Part shown: positions 6,400-9,199 of the stretch, one piece after another
Numbering within the stretch: position 1 is the first letter of the stretch
Layout: the number at the start of each line of letters is the position of its first letter
From: JBOCEF01 sp047610385
GTDB lineage: Bacteria > Pseudomonadota > Alphaproteobacteria > Rhodobacterales > Rhodobacteraceae
NCBI GenBank assembly: GCA_047610385.1
Contig: JBLGAC010000078.1
Location: forward strand, 1 to 9,199
Direction: 5' to 3'
Length of the DNA stretch: 9,199 nucleotides
The notes under the pieces: generated by a model
The model's input: the letters and a program-made list of their open reading frames with translations, nothing else
Database searches by the model: none
What the model was told of the DNA's origin: nothing
Program-made: the position numbers and the translations under genes

Positions 6400-9199
6400 A
6401 TGGCATTCACATTCACTGACTACGACCCGTATGACTTTGCCAATCGCCGCCATATCGGCCCTTCCCCAAAGGAAATGGACGAAATGCTGGCGGTGATCGG
6501 CGCGCCCAGCTTGGATGCGCTGATCGACCAGACGGTGCCGCAGGGCATCCGGCAGCTGTCGCCGCTGGATTTCGGGGCACCGCTGTCCGAACAGGCGTCC
6601 TTGGCCTTCATGAACGAGGTCGCGCAGAAGAACCGCGCCTTGACCTCGCTGATCGGCATGGGCTGGCACGGGACGGTGACGCCGCCAGTGATCCGGCGCA
6701 ACATTTTGGAAAACCCGGCTTGGTATACGGCCTACACGCCCTACCAGCCTGAAATCAGCCAAGGTCGGCTTGAAGCCCTGCTGAACTTCCAGACCATGAT
6801 CTGCGATCTGACCGGGCTGGACGTCGCCAACGCATCCCTTCTGGACGAAGCCACCGCGGGCGCTGAGGCGATGTCGCTGGCGCGCCGGTCGTCGAAATCC
6901 AAGGCGAACGTGTTCTTTGTGGACCGCTGGTGCCTGCCCCAGACCATCAATGTGATCCGCACCCGCGCAGAACCCTTGGGCATTGAAATCCGGGTTGGCG
7001 ATCCGATGACCGATCTGGACCCGGCAACCGTGTTCGGCGCGATCTTCCAGCACCCGGGCGTCGAAGGCCATGTGCGCGATTTCACCGATGTGATCGCTGG
7101 CTTGCATGAAACCGGGGCCATCGCGGCGGTGGCCGCTGATCCGATGGCGCTGGCGCTGCTGAAAAGCCCCGGTGAAATGGGCGCCGACATCGCGGTGGGA
7201 TCAGCCCAGCGCTTTGGCGTGCCGATGGGCTGCGGCGGCCCTCATGCCGCCTATATGGCGGTGAAGGACGCGCTGAAGCGCACCATGCCCGGCCGCATCG
7301 TCGGGGTGTCAATCGATGCGCGCGGCAACCGTGCCTATCGTCTGTCGTTGCAAACGCGCGAACAGCACATCCGCCGCGAAAAGGCGACGTCCAACATCTG
7401 CACCGCGCAGGCGCTGCTGGCGGTGATGGCGTCGATGTATGCGGTGTTCCATGGGCCCGAAGGCATCAAAGCCATCGCCCAGCGCATCCACGGCAAAGTG
7501 GTGCGGGTTGCGGCGGGGTTAGAGCGGCTTGGCTTTGACGTGGCACCCAAAGCGTTCTTTGACACGATCACCGTGCCGGTTGGCGCGCTGCAAGGCGTCA
7601 TCATGCGCGCCGCTGTGGCTGAGGGGATCAACCTGCGCGCTGTCGGCACATCGGCCATCGGCATCACGATTGATGAACCGGCCACCAACCGTGAGGTTGC
7701 CGCCGTGCTGCGCGCTTTTGGCGCTGAGCCTGCCCATGCTGATGAGATGGCCCAATCGCGCACCCCGCACCGCCTGCCCGACGCCGTGCTGCGCGAAACC
7801 AGCTATCTGACCCACCCGGTGTTCCACATGAACCGGGCTGAGGCGGAAATGACCCGCTATATCCGTCGCCTCGCGGACCGGGATCTGGCGCTGGACCGCT
7901 CAATGATCCCGCTGGGGTCGTGCACCATGAAGCTGAACGCAACGGCGGAGATGATCCCGCTGTCATGGCCCGAATTTGCCAACATCCACCCCTATGCCCC
8001 CAGCGACCAGATGCTGGGATACCGGCAGGTGGTTGACGATCTGTCGGCCAAGCTGTGCTCCATCACCGGCTATGACGCGCTGTCGATGCAGCCCAATTCC
8101 GGCGCGCAGGGCGAATATGCCGGGCTGCTGGCGATCCGCGGCTGGCACCATTCGCGCGGCGACAAACAGCGCGATGTCTGCCTGATCCCGACCTCGGCGC
8201 ACGGGACCAACCCGGCCTCGGCGCAGATGGCGGGCATGAAGGTGGTGGCTGTGAAAACGGCCGCCAATGGCGACGTGGATCTGGTGGATTTCCGTGCCAA
8301 GGCCGAAAAGCACGCCGGCGCGCTGGCGGCTTGCATGATCACCTATCCGTCCACCCACGGCGTGTTCGAAGAAACCGTGCGTGAGGTCTGCGCGATCACC
8401 CATGAATTTGGTGGGCAGGTCTATCTGGACGGCGCGAACCTGAATGCCATGGTCGGGCTGGCAAAGCCTGGCGACATCGGCGCGGATGTCAGCCATCTGA
8501 ACCTGCACAAGACCTTCTGCATCCCTCATGGCGGCGGCGGACCCGGCATGGGCCCGATCGGCGTCAAGGCGCATCTGGAACCGTTCCTGCCCGGCGATCC
8601 GGTCAAGGGCGGGCGCGTGGGGCCTGTGTCGGCGGCGCCCTGGGGATCGCCATCTTTGCTGCCGATCAGCTGGTCCTATGTGCTGATGATGGGCGGCGAG
8701 GGGCTGACCCAGGCGACCCGGGTGGCAATCTTGAACGCCAACTACATCGCGGCGCGGCTGGCGGGGGCCTATGACGTGCTGTACCGCGGGCCGACCGGGC
8801 GGGTGGCGCATGAATGCATCATCGACACGCGCCCCTTGGCCGACAGCGCCGGGGTCAGCGTCGACGACGTCGCCAAACGCCTGATGGATAGCGGGTTCCA
8901 CGCCCCGACCATGAGCTGGCCTGTCGCAGGCACCTTGATGATTGAGCCGACAGAGTCCGAACCCAAGGCAGAGCTGGACCGCTTTTGCGAGGCCATGCTG
9001 TCGATCCGCGCAGAGGCACAGGCCATCGAAGACGGGGTGCTGGACCGCGACGACAACCCGCTGCGCAACGCTCCCCACACCGTCGAAGATCTGGTTGGTG
9101 AGTGGACCCGCCCCTACACCCGCGAACAGGCGTGCTTTCCCCCCGGTGCCTTCCGGGTGGACAAATACTGGCCGCCGGTGAACCGGGTCGACAACGTGT
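6400..9199 (+). CDS. gcvP: Glycine dehydrogenase (decarboxylating), P protein; 3' end cut by the window
   Basis: GcvP is the PLP enzyme that decarboxylates glycine and loads the aminomethyl group on GcvH. The frame is open from ATG 6400, six bases after gcvH, to the window edge: 933 complete codons with no stop. The last visible residues, PPVNRVDNV, normally lie about 15-20 residues before the C-terminus, so nearly the whole single-chain (about 950-residue) protein is present. The N-terminal half carries RRHIGPS (16-22), YTAYTPYQPEISQGRLEALLNFQTM (109-133) and QRFGVPMGCGGPHAA. The catalytic C-terminal half carries IPLGSCTMKLNA, HGTNPASAQMAGM and LDGANLNAMVG. The PLP lysine motif NLHKTFCIPHGGGGPGMGPIG gives K704 (codon 8509-8511). 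Residue C278 stands where a Tyr is usual in MGYGGPHAA. The likely ribosome binding site is GGTGGG (6384-6389), inside the end of gcvH. Confidence 0.96.
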   Translation, partial: MAFTFTDYDPYDFANRRHIGPSPKEMDEMLAVIGAPSLDALIDQTVPQGIRQLSPLDFGAPLSEQASLAFMNEVAQKNRALTSLIGMGWHGTVTPPVIRRNILENPAWYTAYTPYQPEISQGRLEALLNFQTMICDLTGLDVANASLLDEATAGAEAMSLARRSSKSKANVFFVDRWCLPQTINVIRTRAEPLGIEIRVGDPMTDLDPATVFGAIFQHPGVEGHVRDFTDVIAGLHETGAIAAVAADPMALALLKSPGEMGADIAVGSAQRFGVPMGCGGPHAAYMAVKDALKRTMPGRIVGVSIDARGNRAYRLSLQTREQHIRREKATSNICTAQALLAVMASMYAVFHGPEGIKAIAQRIHGKVVRVAAGLERLGFDVAPKAFFDTITVPVGALQGVIMRAAVAEGINLRAVGTSAIGITIDEPATNREVAAVLRAFGAEPAHADEMAQSRTPHRLPDAVLRETSYLTHPVFHMNRAEAEMTRYIRRLADRDLALDRSMIPLGSCTMKLNATAEMIPLSWPEFANIHPYAPSDQMLGYRQVVDDLSAKLCSITGYDALSMQPNSGAQGEYAGLLAIRGWHHSRGDKQRDVCLIPTSAHGTNPASAQMAGMKVVAVKTAANGDVDLVDFRAKAEKHAGALAACMITYPSTHGVFEETVREVCAITHEFGGQVYLDGANLNAMVGLAKPGDIGADVSHLNLHKTFCIPHGGGGPGMGPIGVKAHLEPFLPGDPVKGGRVGPVSAAPWGSPSLLPISWSYVLMMGGEGLTQATRVAILNANYIAARLAGAYDVLYRGPTGRVAHECIIDTRPLADSAGVSVDDVAKRLMDSGFHAPTMSWPVAGTLMIEPTESEPKAELDRFCEAMLSIRAEAQAIEDGVLDRDDNPLRNAPHTVEDLVGEWTRPYTREQACFPPGAFRVDKYWPPVNRVDNV

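Noticed and set aside
7963..9078. Minus-strand open frame of 371 codons opposite gcvP
   Set aside because: It lies entirely antisense to a certain gene. Its His/Gly/Arg/Gln-rich composition is what G/C-biased third positions produce on the opposite strand, and I recognise no domain.
1..9199. Search for mobile elements, CRISPR repeats, tRNA genes, toxin-antitoxin or defence genes
   Set aside because: Nothing found: genes are densely packed, compositionally uniform and belong to housekeeping or efflux families.

Overview
The window is GC-rich DNA, with strongly G/C-biased third codon positions in every gene. It comes from a Gram-negative bacterium, most likely an alphaproteobacterium of the Rhodobacterales. 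Evidence for this is the gene order gcvT-gcvH-gcvP with a single-chain GcvP, a tandem glycine riboswitch in front, and an inner-membrane plus periplasmic RND pump. This assignment comes from gene content and protein style, not from a database match. All genes read on the + strand. No tRNA, rRNA, insertion sequence, CRISPR array or integration scar was seen.

Layout. Positions 1-252 are a non-coding leader: an AT-rich island (about 20-58) with an operator-like inverted repeat and a candidate -10 box, then a GC-rich stretch. Positions 253-4583 hold a two-gene operon for an RND efflux pump: a periplasmic adaptor and an HAE1-type inner-membrane permease, joined by a 4-base ATGA overlap. No outer-membrane channel gene is present. 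Positions 4584-4878 are a regulatory intergenic region: a plausible promoter, a two-aptamer glycine riboswitch, and an expression platform that appears able to hide or expose the gcvT ribosome binding site. Positions 4879-9199 hold gcvT, gcvH and gcvP of the glycine cleavage system. gcvP runs off the right edge, probably only about 15-20 codons short of its stop.

How the genes work together. The pump operon would make an H+-driven tripartite exporter that borrows a TolC-like channel encoded elsewhere; its substrate cannot be told from sequence. The gcv operon encodes the P, H and T proteins. P decarboxylates glycine, the lipoyl arm of H carries the aminomethyl group, and T transfers the one-carbon unit to tetrahydrofolate and releases ammonia. 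The L protein (dihydrolipoyl dehydrogenase) is not here. Glycine sensed by the riboswitch would raise expression of the operon that degrades it. The two operons look like unrelated neighbours.

Novelty. The coding content is ordinary, and I do not see an undescribed multi-gene system. The point most worth a second look is the riboswitch expression platform, where one C-run (4854-4858) can pair with three mutually exclusive partners, one being the gcvT ribosome binding site. Lesser points are the operator-like palindrome at 34-48 and the Pro/Ala-rich C-terminal tail of the permease.
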